Source: Polytrichum commune (lineage: Eukaryota > Streptophyta > Polytrichopsida > Polytrichales > Polytrichaceae). Taken from it: a stretch of 60,000 nt of DNA. Where the stretch lies: NCBI GenBank assembly GCA_950295325.1, contig OX485808.1:12156501-12216500 (forward strand), read 5' to 3'. A model generated the notes under the pieces. That model was not told the origin of the DNA and made no database searches. It worked only from the letters and a program-made list of their open reading frames with translations. Shown one piece after another: positions 1 through 10,513 of the stretch. The translations under genes and the position numbers were made by a program. How positions within the stretch are numbered: position 1 is the stretch's first letter; the number at the start of each line of letters is the position of its first letter.

Positions 1-2
1 TG

Positions 3-2366
3 TTGATTTTGGATGATGTGTGGAAAAAACAATATGATCATCATGATATGATGTATTGGTTGGATATTGCGACTGCTCCTAAATCTGCAACATTGATAAC
101 TACGAGAGATTCTTCAATTTTGACTAAAGTTCATGCAGAAGTGGTAGGCGTTCTTGGGCTTCCTGAAGATGAGAGTTGGGAATTGTTTTGCAGCTGTGCT
201 TTTTACAATGGTTGTCGCCCATCAATTATTTCGGAGCAATTAGCGAGAGATGTTTGTAAGGAATGTGGAGGTCTTCCCTTGGCTTTGACAGTGATTGGTA
301 GGGCAATGTTGGAGAAGGTAAATGAGCAAGGATGGAGGTGTGCTTTGGATTATTTGAAGCAGTCGAAATCAATTCCAGATTCTGAGGTGGATGGTGTATT
401 GTTTGGGCGTCTCCAACTGAGTTACAATGAGTTAAAGGATGACAAGACAAAGATATGTTTTTTGTATTCTGCAGCATTTCCAGAGGACTATGAAATTCCG
501 ACTGATGAGTTAATCAAAATTTGGACAGCGGAAGGATTATTTGGTATGCTTGATGTTACATATGCCAAAGACAAGGCAATGGAACATTTGGAAATTCTTG
601 TGAGGAGGTCGTTGATAGAATGGACTTCTGAGGAACATAATTATGTCCAAGTACACGACATTCTTCGAGATGTAGCAATGTACATTATAGAAAAAGCCGA
701 ACCAGGGGAATGTGCCTTTGAATGTCACTTTCAAGCTAGAAAAGAAATCAAATCATTTCCATCAGTACAGTCACTCCAACATGTGAAGAGGATATCATTC
801 ATGCAAAGTATCATCTATGAATGGCCAAAAGAACTCCATCTTCCACATCTTCGAGTGTGTTTACTTTCTCAAGCATCTATTGGCCAACAACCATTGGGAG
901 TTCCGTTGCACTTGTTTTCTTCCATGCACAGTTTGCAATATCTAGATCTTGCTCGAAATAAATTCGAAATTGGAGAAGAAATACTAGATTTCAAAGGATT
1001 GATGAACCTTGCATATTTGGACCTATCATGGTGTTCAAATCCAGAAAATTTTCTAGTAAAGATCGGTGAGTTGAAATGTCTTACAAATTTGAACCTACAA
1101 GAGTGTGAATCCTTGGAGGAGCTTCCTGTGAGCATCGGCGAGTTGAAGTGTCTTACTCATTTAAACCTACAAGGGTGTAAATTCTTGAAAGAACTTCCTG
1201 TGAGCATCAGCAAGTTGAAGTGTCTTATCGATTTGAACCTACAATGGTGTGCATCCTTGAAGGAACTTCATGTGAGCATTGGCAAGTTAGAGTGTCTTAC
1301 CCATTTGGACCTTAAAGGGTGTAAATCCTTGGAAGAGCTTCCTGTGAGTATCGGCGAGTTGAAGTGTCTTACCCATTTGGACGTATCATATTGTACATTC
1401 TTGAAGGAGTTTCCTTTGAGCATCGGCAAGTTGAATTGTCTTACCCATTTGGATCTACAATGGTGTGCATCCTTAAGAGAGCTTCCGTCGAGCATCGGCG
1501 GATTGAATTGTCTTACCCATTTGGATCTACAATGGTGTGCATCCTTAAGGGAGCTTCCGTCGAGCATCGGCGAGTTAAAGTGTCTTACCCATTTGAACCT
1601 ACGTTGGTGTGATTCCTTGAAGAAGCTTTATGAGAGCATTGGCGAGTTGAAGTGTCTTATACATTTGGACCTAGCAAGGTGTGTATCCTTGATGGAGCTT
1701 CCTATGAGCATCAGCAAGTTGAATTGTCTTACCCACTTGAATCTACAAAATTGTGAATCCTTGGAGGAGCTTCCTGTGAGCATTGGTGAGTTGAAGTGTT
1801 TGACCCACTTGAATCTACCTTGGTGTACATCCTTGAGAAAACTTCCTATGAGCATCGGCAAGTTGAAGTGTCTTACCGATTTAAACCTAAACAAGTGTAA
1901 ATCCTTGATGGAGCTTCCTATGAGCATCGGCGAGTTGAAGTGTCTTACCGATTTAAACCTAAAAGGGTGTAAATCCTTGATGGAGCTTCCTATGAGCATC
2001 GGCCAGTTGAATTGTCTTATCCATTTGGACCTAGGAGGGTGTAAATCCTTGAAGAAGCTTCATGTGAACATCGGCGAGTTGAAGTGTCTTACTCATTTAA
2101 ACCTAGAAGGGTGTAAATCCTTGATGGAGCTTCCTATGAGCATTGGCCAGTTGAATTGTCTTACCCATTTAAATCTACAAGGGTGTGAATCCTTGAAGGA
2201 ACTTCCTATGACCATGAGCAAGTTGAAGTGTCTTACCCATTTGGACCTATTTGGGTGTGAATCCTTGAAGGAGCTTCCTATGAGCATCTTCGAGTTGAAG
2301 TGTCTTGTCAATTTGAGCCCACAAAGGTGTCTTGTCAAAGAACTTCTTGTGAGCATCCGCGAGTAA
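3..2366 (+). CDS. CC-NBS-LRR (CNL) immune receptor, 3' part, cut by window edge
   Basis: This is an intracellular pathogen-sensing NLR whose 5' end, including the P-loop, lies outside the window. The frame opens inside the NB-ARC domain at the kinase-2 motif LILDDVW; the terminal W is typical of CNL rather than TIR types. Then follow RNBS-B (LITTRD), GLPL (CGGLPLAL, near residue 90), RNBS-D (FPEDYEI, near 160) and an MHD-like VHDILRDVA near 218. A linker leads to 18 LRRs of 24 residues from nt 1068 (xLKCLTHLxLxxCxSLxELPxSI). The first codon is an internal TTG, not a start. No intron is visible in the 2.36 kb. The frame ends at TAA 2364-2366 in the middle of an LRR unit, while LRR coding continues in the same frame to 2618, so the receptor is either slightly truncated or a young pseudogene. 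The family call is firm; functional status is open. Confidence 0.9.
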   Translation: MILDDVWKKQYDHHDMMYWLDIATAPKSATLITTRDSSILTKVHAEVVGVLGLPEDESWELFCSCAFYNGCRPSIISEQLARDVCKECGGLPLALTVIGRAMLEKVNEQGWRCALDYLKQSKSIPDSEVDGVLFGRLQLSYNELKDDKTKICFLYSAAFPEDYEIPTDELIKIWTAEGLFGMLDVTYAKDKAMEHLEILVRRSLIEWTSEEHNYVQVHDILRDVAMYIIEKAEPGECAFECHFQARKEIKSFPSVQSLQHVKRISFMQSIIYEWPKELHLPHLRVCLLSQASIGQQPLGVPLHLFSSMHSLQYLDLARNKFEIGEEILDFKGLMNLAYLDLSWCSNPENFLVKIGELKCLTNLNLQECESLEELPVSIGELKCLTHLNLQGCKFLKELPVSISKLKCLIDLNLQWCASLKELHVSIGKLECLTHLDLKGCKSLEELPVSIGELKCLTHLDVSYCTFLKEFPLSIGKLNCLTHLDLQWCASLRELPSSIGGLNCLTHLDLQWCASLRELPSSIGELKCLTHLNLRWCDSLKKLYESIGELKCLIHLDLARCVSLMELPMSISKLNCLTHLNLQNCESLEELPVSIGELKCLTHLNLPWCTSLRKLPMSIGKLKCLTDLNLNKCKSLMELPMSIGELKCLTDLNLKGCKSLMELPMSIGQLNCLIHLDLGGCKSLKKLHVNIGELKCLTHLNLEGCKSLMELPMSIGQLNCLTHLNLQGCESLKELPMTMSKLKCLTHLDLFGCESLKELPMSIFELKCLVNLSPQRCLVKELLVSIRE
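1068..2363 (+). repeat. 72-bp tandem array encoding 24-aa LRRs (18 units)
   Basis: Eighteen head-to-tail units, each 72 bp except the last, which has lost one codon. Every unit encodes a 24-residue LRR with Leu at fixed positions and a conserved Cys after CL and before SL. Units 6 and 7 (about 1428-1571) are almost identical at the DNA level, a sign of recent duplication or gene conversion. Variation is concentrated in the two residues after LxL, the solvent-exposed strand that normally carries recognition specificity. Confidence 0.92.
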
Positions 2367-2618
2367 GAATGTCTTATCCATTTGGACCTAAGAGGCTGTA
2401 AATCCTTGAAGGAGTTTCCTATGACCATCAGCAAGTTGAAGTGTCTTATCCATTTGGACCTACAAGAGTGTAAATCCTTGAAGCAACTTCTTGTGACCAT
2501 CATTGAGTTCAAGTGTCTTACAGAGTTCAAGTGTCTTACCCATTTGGACCTATCTGGGCGTGAATCCTTGAATGATTATGAGAGCATCGGCAACCTTAAC
2601 GATCTTCAAATTGAGTGA
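2367..2618 (+). pseudogene. In-frame LRR continuation after the TAA
   Basis: Directly after TAA 2364-2366 and in the same reading frame, 83 further codons encode about three more LRR units (CLIHLDLRGCKSLKEFP and so on) before TGA 2616-2618. The stop replaces the Leu codon of the normal Glu-Leu-Lys unit start. The third unit is irregular, with a duplicated FKCLT segment, and the last breaks down into a short non-LRR tail. The region therefore looks like the original C-terminus, cut off by a nonsense change. The alternative is that the annotated stop is genuine and this is now 3' UTR. Confidence 0.75.
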
Positions 2619-3172
2619 AGATATATATGCTAGACTTTGGAGGACTAAATGAATTTGCACAATCAATCTACGACTACTAAGACATAGGAACAATTCCATC
2701 TTATTTTGCTTTGGATAGTTTGTTTCAGGCTCTTTACAATAGCAAGTGAGTTGTATCTTGCCCTTTGCGATTGTGGAGTAGTCTCATATCATAAACCGGA
2801 TGTGATTCAATCTCTTTAGTATTGCATATTACCCAATCAATCTCATTTGAAGGTTCAATGCTATGTGCCAATTAAATATATTTTAAATTTCTCAAAATTT
2901 TAAATTCGTATATCCTTTCGCATGTAGATGCGTGAGACAATTTTGGAATTGGTTGCTTTGATGGTTTTCAACATATCTCCGTCTACATTATAATCCATGT
3001 GATCATAGGATTTGTAGGTGTGGAAAAAGTGGCCATGGCTATGGAAAATGTCAAAATTCATAGAGTACACCATAGTTGATTGAAGGACTTCTACAATTGA
3101 TTATTTCCTACAGAAATAGCTCAGGAGCTCGATGTGATTATCTTCATACCCAGAAAGAGCAGATTGTGTGAA
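2619..3172. other. AT-rich spacer downstream of NLR
   Basis: No open frame or recognisable repeat is seen here. It presumably includes the NLR 3' UTR. It ends at the 8-bp target duplication of the next element. Confidence 0.5.
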
Positions 3173-3180
3173 GTTGGGCT

Positions 3181-3678
3181 CACGGGTAGATCACTCTAAG
3201 GCATTTTTGTGCACCACGTGCGGCTAGGGGTTTTTTGTTTTGGGGCTATTTACCTTCAAGGGCTGAATTAAAGCCTCCCTATAATTACTTAAATTTCAAA
3301 AATGGCCCATTTGTTTGCACCCTTCCATTACTTATATTGTCCAAATCACTGCAATTTTTTGTACTCTATATTCCTTTTAAGCCATTTTTGGACAAACGGA
3401 AATCCCAATTATCATCCATCCCCGTGAGTCCTAAACCCATTTACATATCATACTAAACTATCCTTCTAGGATCCTTATCTTCAGCCCCTATATTAATTTT
3501 ACAAAAAAATAATGGCCCACGTTTTATGTCCATCTAACTTACTTATAATGGGATTGTCTACATTTAATGGCCCCTTCATTATTTGGAATTCCTTTATAAT
3601 TTTTATTTCAAATGATTTTAATCCTCTCTATATTATGCCGCACGTCGTTTTTAAAATGCACTAAGTGATCTACCCGTG
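3181..3678. mobile_element. Non-autonomous hAT-type MITE, 498 bp
   Basis: The ends are inverted: CACGGGTAGATCACT at 3181 and its exact complement at 3664-3678. Looser inverted similarity continues inward to ACGTGCGG, about 43 bp in all. The element is flanked by a perfect 8-bp duplication GTTGGGCT (3173-3180 and 3679-3686). An 8-bp TSD with ends starting CA is the hAT signature. There is no transposase; the interior is AT-rich with one chance frame (3235-3456). Confidence 0.85.
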
Positions 3679-3686
3679 GTTGGGCT

Positions 3687-5362
3687 ATAGGTTAACCCAT
3701 GTTATGATTGTTGATCTTGGATTTCCATTGGTAAATGACACTAATAGACGTTCACAAGAATCACTCACATTATTGCTTTGGTTATCTATTCTTAAGAATT
3801 TTTTCGTGACTTATATGAATATGGAAATTTGAAAGATGAATCCATTCCAAATAGTCCCATATCCATGGCAACATGCAAGTGACCCACTTGCCATGGTGAA
3901 TTGAGTTTGAATCTTCTCCTCGTTCTTTATGCTAAATGGTGCAATGAAACAAAAAGTTGCCGTATATATTTTTTGTAGTACCTGAGTAGAGATCATCCAA
4001 TTGTGCTTAATTCAAATGAGCTTATGTTGATTATTGCATGGGACATGTGAGTGGATTGGAGAAATATGATTGTGTGATTTGGAAGGTTTGTATGAGTTTG
4101 TTTAGAATTGATGATAGAAGTGTGTGGTGGTTATGGATGAGGGGGGACATGGGTGGTTCGCGTCTTGGAAATGGTGTGATGTATCGGTTAATGAGGAGAA
4201 TTTCCAAGGCAAAGTCTTTTATAGATGGGGAGAGGGTGTGGTTCTCGATGGGTGTATAGAGTGAGTATATTTCCCATAGCTATGTTAATTAATCAATTAT
4301 TATAGGGGTTTGGTAGCTTCCCATGTTGTCATATATTTGGATTCAGGGGTTTGTATTGGGTTCTAAACACCTTCAAAATTTTCAAATAGACCTCTCAACA
4401 CTTATGGCTCACAAATCAGATGTTTTCCAACCCTAAACACCTCCAATGCTCTCAAATCGGTCCAAATGCACTCAAATTTTCAAGCCAACATTCTTTGCAT
4501 CAAGCATATATTCAAGCAAAAACAAAACACAAACAAACACTTACAACAACCAAATGCACTTGTGGTAATGATTGCTACCTCACTGAAGTAACTACCTAGA
4601 AGATAAGTTGGATGGGTGGACTACTCTAGTGCCTCCAAGTAATGACCTTCTATCTTCTACAATCATCCAAATGTATCACCTTTGTCTATATATTATATTC
4701 ATCCATATACCATATTCATCCGTGCATCATATTCATCCATGCAAATCACCGAAGCTCATCCTTACTCCATCATTTCATCCTTCATAGAACCACTCTTCAT
4801 CAAACCTAATTTATTCTAGGTCCATTTAAAATTCATCCTTTGCTATCGTGAGGGGAAGGGGGTTTGTTCAAGGTACCTAATGTTATTCCACACCGGTCAT
4901 TCTTGGTTGGATTGACCGATTAGTAGGAGGATTGAGGATTAAGGCACCCTTCCAAGGATTAGTACTTGGATGGATGATTTTTGCCACCCTCCAAGCTAAC
5001 ACTCCAATCAAGAAGAAAGCTAGAGCTTTAGTCTCTAACTTTATCACTAACATTATCACTAACCATTAATTTTATCACTAATCACTAGCTTTATCTCTAA
5101 CTATTAACTTTATTTCTAATTATAAATTCTATCTCTATCTCATGCAATTAAGCCGCAAATGGCAAAAAACCTCAACAACTAACAATGCAACCACAAGCTA
5201 ATGCAGCCAAAACCAGTTAGTTTTAACCATGAAGAATTCGAAGTTGTACGAATGATAACATAGTGCATGGGCACGTACAACAACAACCCCACTGCAATTA
5301 ATGATGGACTCGAGGATGACGAAGGTGCCACTGCTATGGAAGAAGAAGAGTTCAAGGAAGTA
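3687..5362. other. AT-rich spacer with simple-repeat patches
   Basis: No gene is supported. Around 4670-4760 there is a loose CATATTCATCC repeat. Around 5035-5135 there is an imperfect array of units like AACTTTATCACTA. The short frame 4038-4259 has no recognisable content. Confidence 0.45.
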
Positions 5363-5370
5363 GAACTCAC

Positions 5371-5597
5371 CAGTGATCGGGGAGATTTTTGGGCATAATC
5401 GGTTGAGATCGTAGTGTTTGCAAGTCCAACCGGTCACATGTTGACATCCTCCGGTTTCCCTTTATTAAAATTGGGGTATATTCTATAGATTCCTCCAAAA
5501 TGATTGGTAATTTGCCTAAAGTCTTGAACTTCAACCGGTTATTTCTCAAACTCAACCGGTTCATCTGTAACTAACCTCCGGTTCTCCCCGATCATTG
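5371..5597. mobile_element. Family B hAT-type MITE, copy 1 (227 bp)
   Basis: The ends are CAGTGATCGGGGAGA (5371-5385) and the complement of CAATGATCGGGGAGA (5583-5597). The flanking 8-mers are GAACTCAC (5363-5370) and GAGCTCAC (5598-5605), a 7/8 duplication. The interior carries the family signature GGGCATAATCGGT near the left end and two CAACCGGT motifs near the right. Four more copies lie at 39.5, 40.2, 57.3 and 58.6 kb. Confidence 0.82.
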
Positions 5598-5605
5598 GAG
5601 CTCAC

Positions 5606-5926
5606 AAAGGTCCTAGAAAAATAAATAAATCCACCATACAAGAGTTCTCGAACAACGCATTTAATTGCGATGTTTCTCCTCTTAAATTGCTTTACGATTT
5701 TTTAAGTATCAAATGCATGTGCAGAAGATTCACACTCTTCAAATTTGATCGATTGATCCCTTATTCATTATATTCATTTGCATTTCCCCTTCATGTGCAG
5801 CAATTGTTTTTTGTAGATGACAAGAAGAAACATGGATCAAAGATTATCTTACAAAGAGAGCCACGTAGCTCAAGAGTATCATCAAAGGTAGATAGAAGAC
5901 CTGAAATGCATAGTCTGTAGTAAGGC
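5606..5926. other. Spacer
   Basis: No supported gene. The frame 5687-5920 ends in a basic stretch (KKKHGSK, SSRVSSKVDRR) that might belong to the decayed fragment immediately downstream, but nothing confirms this. Confidence 0.35.
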
Positions 5927-6255
5927 ATGGATGAAGAACATCATGGCCTAAGGCTCATATCCACTTCCATTGACACGGCAGTCGGTACCCCTATATTGAG
6001 GGGATGCAGGGTTCTAACTACAGAAGATGTTGAACCAAACATTGGACATTGTGGAAGAAGATCCATATTTGGGAGATGATGTTGTCTGACATTCAGAAGG
6101 AAGGTCCCATGACAAAGATAGCAGCTATAGCCGTATATCACTCTTTTTGTGACTATATAGACTATGTATTTGGGTGCAAGCATGGTAAAGTGGACCAAGA
6201 AAGTGCTCCGGTCAATGTAAAATTGGAGGTGCCTTTAGAAAATGACCATTATTAA
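5927..6255 (+). pseudogene. Decayed coding fragment, unknown family
   Basis: Two frames overlap. One starts at the ATG at 5927 (MDEEHHGLRLIST) and closes near 6080. The other runs from about 6049 to TAA 6255 and contains WKKIHIWEMM, IAAIAVYHSF and CDYIDYVFGCKHG. Together they read like one protein with a frameshift near 6046. Aromatic and charged residues and Cys are spread as in real protein rather than in AT-rich noise. I do not recognise the family; a transposon-derived ORF is possible. No start, promoter or intron can be assigned. Confidence 0.28.
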
Positions 6256-8730
6256 ATATAAGTGTGATTCTTCTATGAATATAGAGATTTTGTTCTTATA
6301 GTACACTAGTATAAGAATTAAGTGAGTGAAAGATAAGTGAAGAAAACATGTGTTTTAGAATATTTATATGCCATTTTTCAACATATTTCAAGATTTGCAA
6401 GTGGTTGAAAACGACATATAAGTAGTCTCACAACAACATATTAAATTATAATTTGTGTATGATGACCTAGAACATACTTATATGGACATATTTGTTGGAA
6501 AAAATCAATAAAACCATTCATTTCAATGTATGAAATGCTTGCATGAAACATAATTTTGGTAAATTTACTTATGCGTATTATTTGAAGGATAAATTAAGTA
6601 TTTTTTGTTCATTCTTTCTGGAATTGTTAAAGTGTCATATGTACGGAGGTCATGATAAATTAATTTACAATATAATGCAATTTTTTTTTAAACATTACAT
6701 AGTGAAATTTTGATATTTTCGGAACAAAGTGCTTGATCCACTAGTTCTAATGCAAGGAGCACTAGAAATGCAAGTGAGATTAATGAGGGAATCAAGGAAA
6801 AACAACCAACTTGGGATGATCTCTAATGGGAGCTAGGTTTAGGGTTTAGGGTTGGTCAACCAAAAATGATGTGCGTAGGGTTTTACTCTCCTAAAGATGA
6901 AGTCCTAAGTTGTGGCTAGAGTTTGGGGCTCTCCCGAGAAATGATGTGGGTATGGTTTCATTTTGCCGAACATGAAATTTCTGGCTAGGGTTTGGGCTCT
7001 CCCGAAGCTGCAGTTTTGAGTGGTGATGTGACTCTGAAGATGAGAGACTTCTCCAGTGTTCTTCTGTTTGCCATAGGTGAGACCAACAAGAACAATCAAT
7101 CCTTAATTCTTAGATATTAATTCCTTCACAACATTCCGCATGTTACTTGTAGCTTAAGATGATTTATCTATAAGGAGGCGTCTCAAGATAGGAAGTCATT
7201 TGCACTGATTTGTTTCAAATGATTTCCAAGCGAAATCGAGTTTTGGGCATATCAAGTTTTTATTGTATTGCTTTTTGTTGTTCTTAGCAAACTACAAACG
7301 TTTTGAAGATGAAGTTCAGTTGTGGCTAGGGTTTAGGGCTTTGAGTGTTGGAATGAAGTTCCCAACATTGAAGGATTTGCACACAGTAATGTTGTTGCAG
7401 TAGTACTGGGAACTAATTACAATTTGTTCGTGAGCTCAAATTTAAAGCTTCGATCAGTTCTCACCCACAGATCCATTAACAGAGCCGAAATGTGACCATT
7501 TTGGTAATGTCCGGCAACCTAAGATGTTTCAGCCTGGATGCATATGGCACCATGTGACAATGAGGTCCACTTTTAGTTCTTATGGTGAAAGTCTATGGTT
7601 TTAGGGTTGCCGGTGCACTCTACAGGTGACTTTTTGTGGTGTTTGTGAGTGTGGATTACCAAAGCTCGTTGAATGTGAGATGAGAGGAAATTTAAAATGT
7701 ACTGCTAAAAGTGATGGAATTTTTTTTCCTTGTGTAATTTGTCAACTCGCTTGTGGATGCATTTCGGGGACCTTTAACTATGGTATGCTTGAGGACTATG
7801 ACTAGCTTTGGGTTGCTTTTGCCTCTTGTGGATGGTTGGCTTGTAATTCGTTTGAGTCAAAATTTGAATGTTTTCTTGTTGTTGAAAGTTTCTATATAAG
7901 GTCGATGGTTGAAACACCATGGGCACAAGGGGGATCTTGGAGTGACACCCAGGACTTGTGGCGCCGTTGGTGAGAAGGCCTACGTGATCCTAATGTGGGT
8001 GAGGGCCCCGGGCGTTGGAAACGCCTCCCACCTACGGAGACTAGCACATGCACGAGGGTAAGGCCATGAGCTATGTGTAGCTTATGACATTTGGATTCTA
8101 GAATACTCAAGAACACCTCAATCGGAGGTGTGAGCTAAGAGATATGGCAATTTGAGTGGGGCGTTGTCCCGGGACAGCACCTTGGTACAACAGTGGCCTG
8201 GAGTGGCTCCCGGGACTGCCAAGGTTTAAACATGCATAACTTCCTCAATACTTGTCCAAATGGGACAAAAGGGTTGGAGTCTTGTATGTGCCAATTGAAT
8301 TGTTAACTAACTTGAAGAATGACTTGAGGAGTTATAAGGAATAACATTATATTCATTAATCGGAGACTTTGGAAAGTCTCAAAATAAAATACACCCATAG
8401 TTTGGGATGCCAATATTGTGAGCATACGGAACATTAGGAACATCGGAAACATGACGGTTTACAATTCGCATGCAGAGAATATTCAAAGTACTAAAAATAG
8501 AAAGTCTTCAAATCATAATCAAAACATGAACTACACGTGGAAAAAACAATTGAATCCCAAAAACAAATGGTTTTATGTCATTATAAAGTCTAGGATGTGC
8601 ATCCCATATATAAAGGTCGTATGGAATTGGATGGCACTTTCTAAATGTATGTATAAATTTGAATATAATAGTTGCAATAAGATAAAGTCTATAAAGTGCC
8701 CCTATATTTTGCCATTAATTCCAACCTATG
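6256..8730. other. AT-rich spacer with TTTAGGG-like motifs
   Basis: No gene seen. Around 6835-6860 there are two adjoining TTTAGGG units. Degenerate copies of a GTGGCTAGGGTTTGGGCTCTC-type phrase occur near 6910, 6985 and 7320, indicating an old local duplication. A TATATAAGG box near 7893, followed by a GC-richer stretch (7920-8220), could be an LTR or promoter remnant, but no PBS, polypurine tract or second LTR was found. Confidence 0.4.
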
Positions 8731-10513
8731 TTATGTTTTCCCGTCTCCATTTTCCGCTTCATATTCATTCTCAGCGTCATTTTCCGCAGCTGTAATACAT
8801 ACCAAATTATTCTTGGCAAAATCTATATGTTTTTGGGGGATGGTCATTATTTTCGATTTGGAACCCTTGCGCGGCTTTCAAGCACAAAGTATGGTATCTG
8901 TGTTTATCCAAATCGGTCTGTACGATGGGTCCATTATCCACTTGAAACTCTTTTTGGTGTCCCAATCTAAATAAATGCGGAGAGCGTTCTGGTCTTTGGT
9001 GCTAGGAAGGCAATATTTCACTTCAATTTGACAAAAATTGGGCTAATTCGAACAAAATTGGATGAAGATGATGTTTTCACCAACAAAATTGGTTTGGAGT
9101 GCTCGTCTTCTCCTACTCGTATGAGGACCATATAACCTTGATGGCAACCAACACCCACACGAAACAACAGTGCCGGCCGATTGTGCCTCGGGGGGTTCAC
9201 TGGCGAAAATCATAGAACAACTTGCGATAAAAAATAGAGTCTAATATATTCATTGTAGATAAATTTTGTAAAAAACTTACATATAATATAGGGAATTTTA
9301 AAATAGTGAAAAATGATTACATGTAAAATACCATCACATGTCAAATATCATCACACCTTTATTTTGAAAAATACCATACCTTATAATTTTTTCTGCAAGG
9401 TAAATAGCCCCCCAATAAATAGGTCCCGAACGCACGTGTATGCAAGATATAAAAGGAAGTGAACCCCCCGAGGATTGTGCGAAGGATCAACGTAATGTTT
9501 GTCCATTGCAAACTCTTCACGGACGTCTCCATTGTCAAAGAACATAGTGTTGGACTCCACAACCGTCAAACGACTTTGTGGCCAAAATCCTTGTGACAAA
9601 GTCGTACAGGTGTTGCCACCAAGTGTCATCAAGGCCGAGCGAATGTGATCCCAATACGCGATCAACGGTTCATAAGTATCCATAACACATTTGGTGATGT
9701 CTTCCTCACACAACTTTTTCCAATATTCAATGAATTTGGATATGTTTTTGATGATTTCCGGCTCATTTTTTATGGGATCAGGTTTGCAAGGCTTTGGATC
9801 CCCATCCAGGAGCAAACATTTTTCATCATTGTTCTGACGCTACACGAATATACCATCATCCGGACCCCAATTATGAGATGTGTACAAAATCTTGAACTGT
9901 ATGGCGGAGACACCATCATCCCTCATAGAGAAGCGGAATTGTTGTGCTTTCGTATGTTCCACCAAACGGTCCACTCCCTTCAACATATATGGCTTAATAA
10001 AGGCCTTGAAATTTGGTACTTCCTCAATCATGTGCGGGATCACGGGCACATTGTCCAAATCCATGTATGATTTTATGAGAAGTGGTATAGTGGAAAAATC
10101 CTCTTAATGCAACTTCATACTCCAACGATCGAATGATGCATCAATGTCGTCGTGTATGTACCCCAACCTCTTTGAATATGTTTTTTTACCACGAGCAATG
10201 ACCAAAAACAAAACACATATCGACATTTGTTGTCTTTAGCACAATTATCAAGTTGGATGCAATAATTTCCAAATATGGATTCTCCGGATAATTCCGGCAA
10301 TGACGATATATAAATTTTTTTCTCTTGAAACACTGCCTCATAAAGGGGTGTCATTCCACAATCATCAAAAAATGCACGGGAAAAGTGAACCAACGGCTTT
10401 TTAAGATCTCGCAAGAATTTTGCAAATGAACCAACCGTGTGGTTAGCATCGCCAGGGTAAAAATCCAAACCATAATGGGCATATTCAACGTCCCCATAGC
10501 CGTGGGCGATCAT
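8731..10513 (-). pseudogene. Disabled DUF7869-like, transposase-like protein gene
   Basis: Read on the minus strand from MIAHGYGDVEY (ATG 10511-10513). A central block QLDNCAKDNKxRYV is followed, after a frameshift, by GYIHDDIDASFDRWSM. This matches what I remember of the DUF7869 family (QxDNxxKDNKN and GHTHEDID), a multicopy family in mosses, protists and animals with probable RNase H/transposase-like ancestry. Downstream blocks include NFKAFIKPYML, EHTKAQQFRF and YEPLIAYWDHIRSAL. After a likely intron (about 9202-9380, GTATGG to CGCCAG) a last part reads VGVGCHQGYMVLIRVGEDEH and IYLDWDTKK, then a charged tail ending at TAA 8731. Disabling changes: frameshift at a T-run 10181-10187, TAA 10104-10106, TAG 9840-9842, a frame change near 9035, and TGA 8878-8880 at a probable Trp codon. 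It is clearly dead as written; the family name is from memory. Confidence 0.6.

Noticed and set aside
1268-2530. Long antisense frames opposite the LRR array (minus 1268-1567, 1628-1999, 2093-2530)
   Set aside because: They are produced by the 72-bp periodicity of the sense repeats: the same SKWVRHFN-like phrase recurs every 24 residues. There is no independent start or motif.
6835-6865. Interstitial telomere repeat
   Set aside because: There are only two adjoining TTTAGGG units. Scattered one-unit matches nearby are part of an old local duplication. Too short to call a telomeric relic.
7855-8260. Possible LTR retrotransposon end (TATATAAGG box and GC-richer body)
   Set aside because: No second LTR, tRNA primer-binding site, polypurine tract or gag/pol coding was found.
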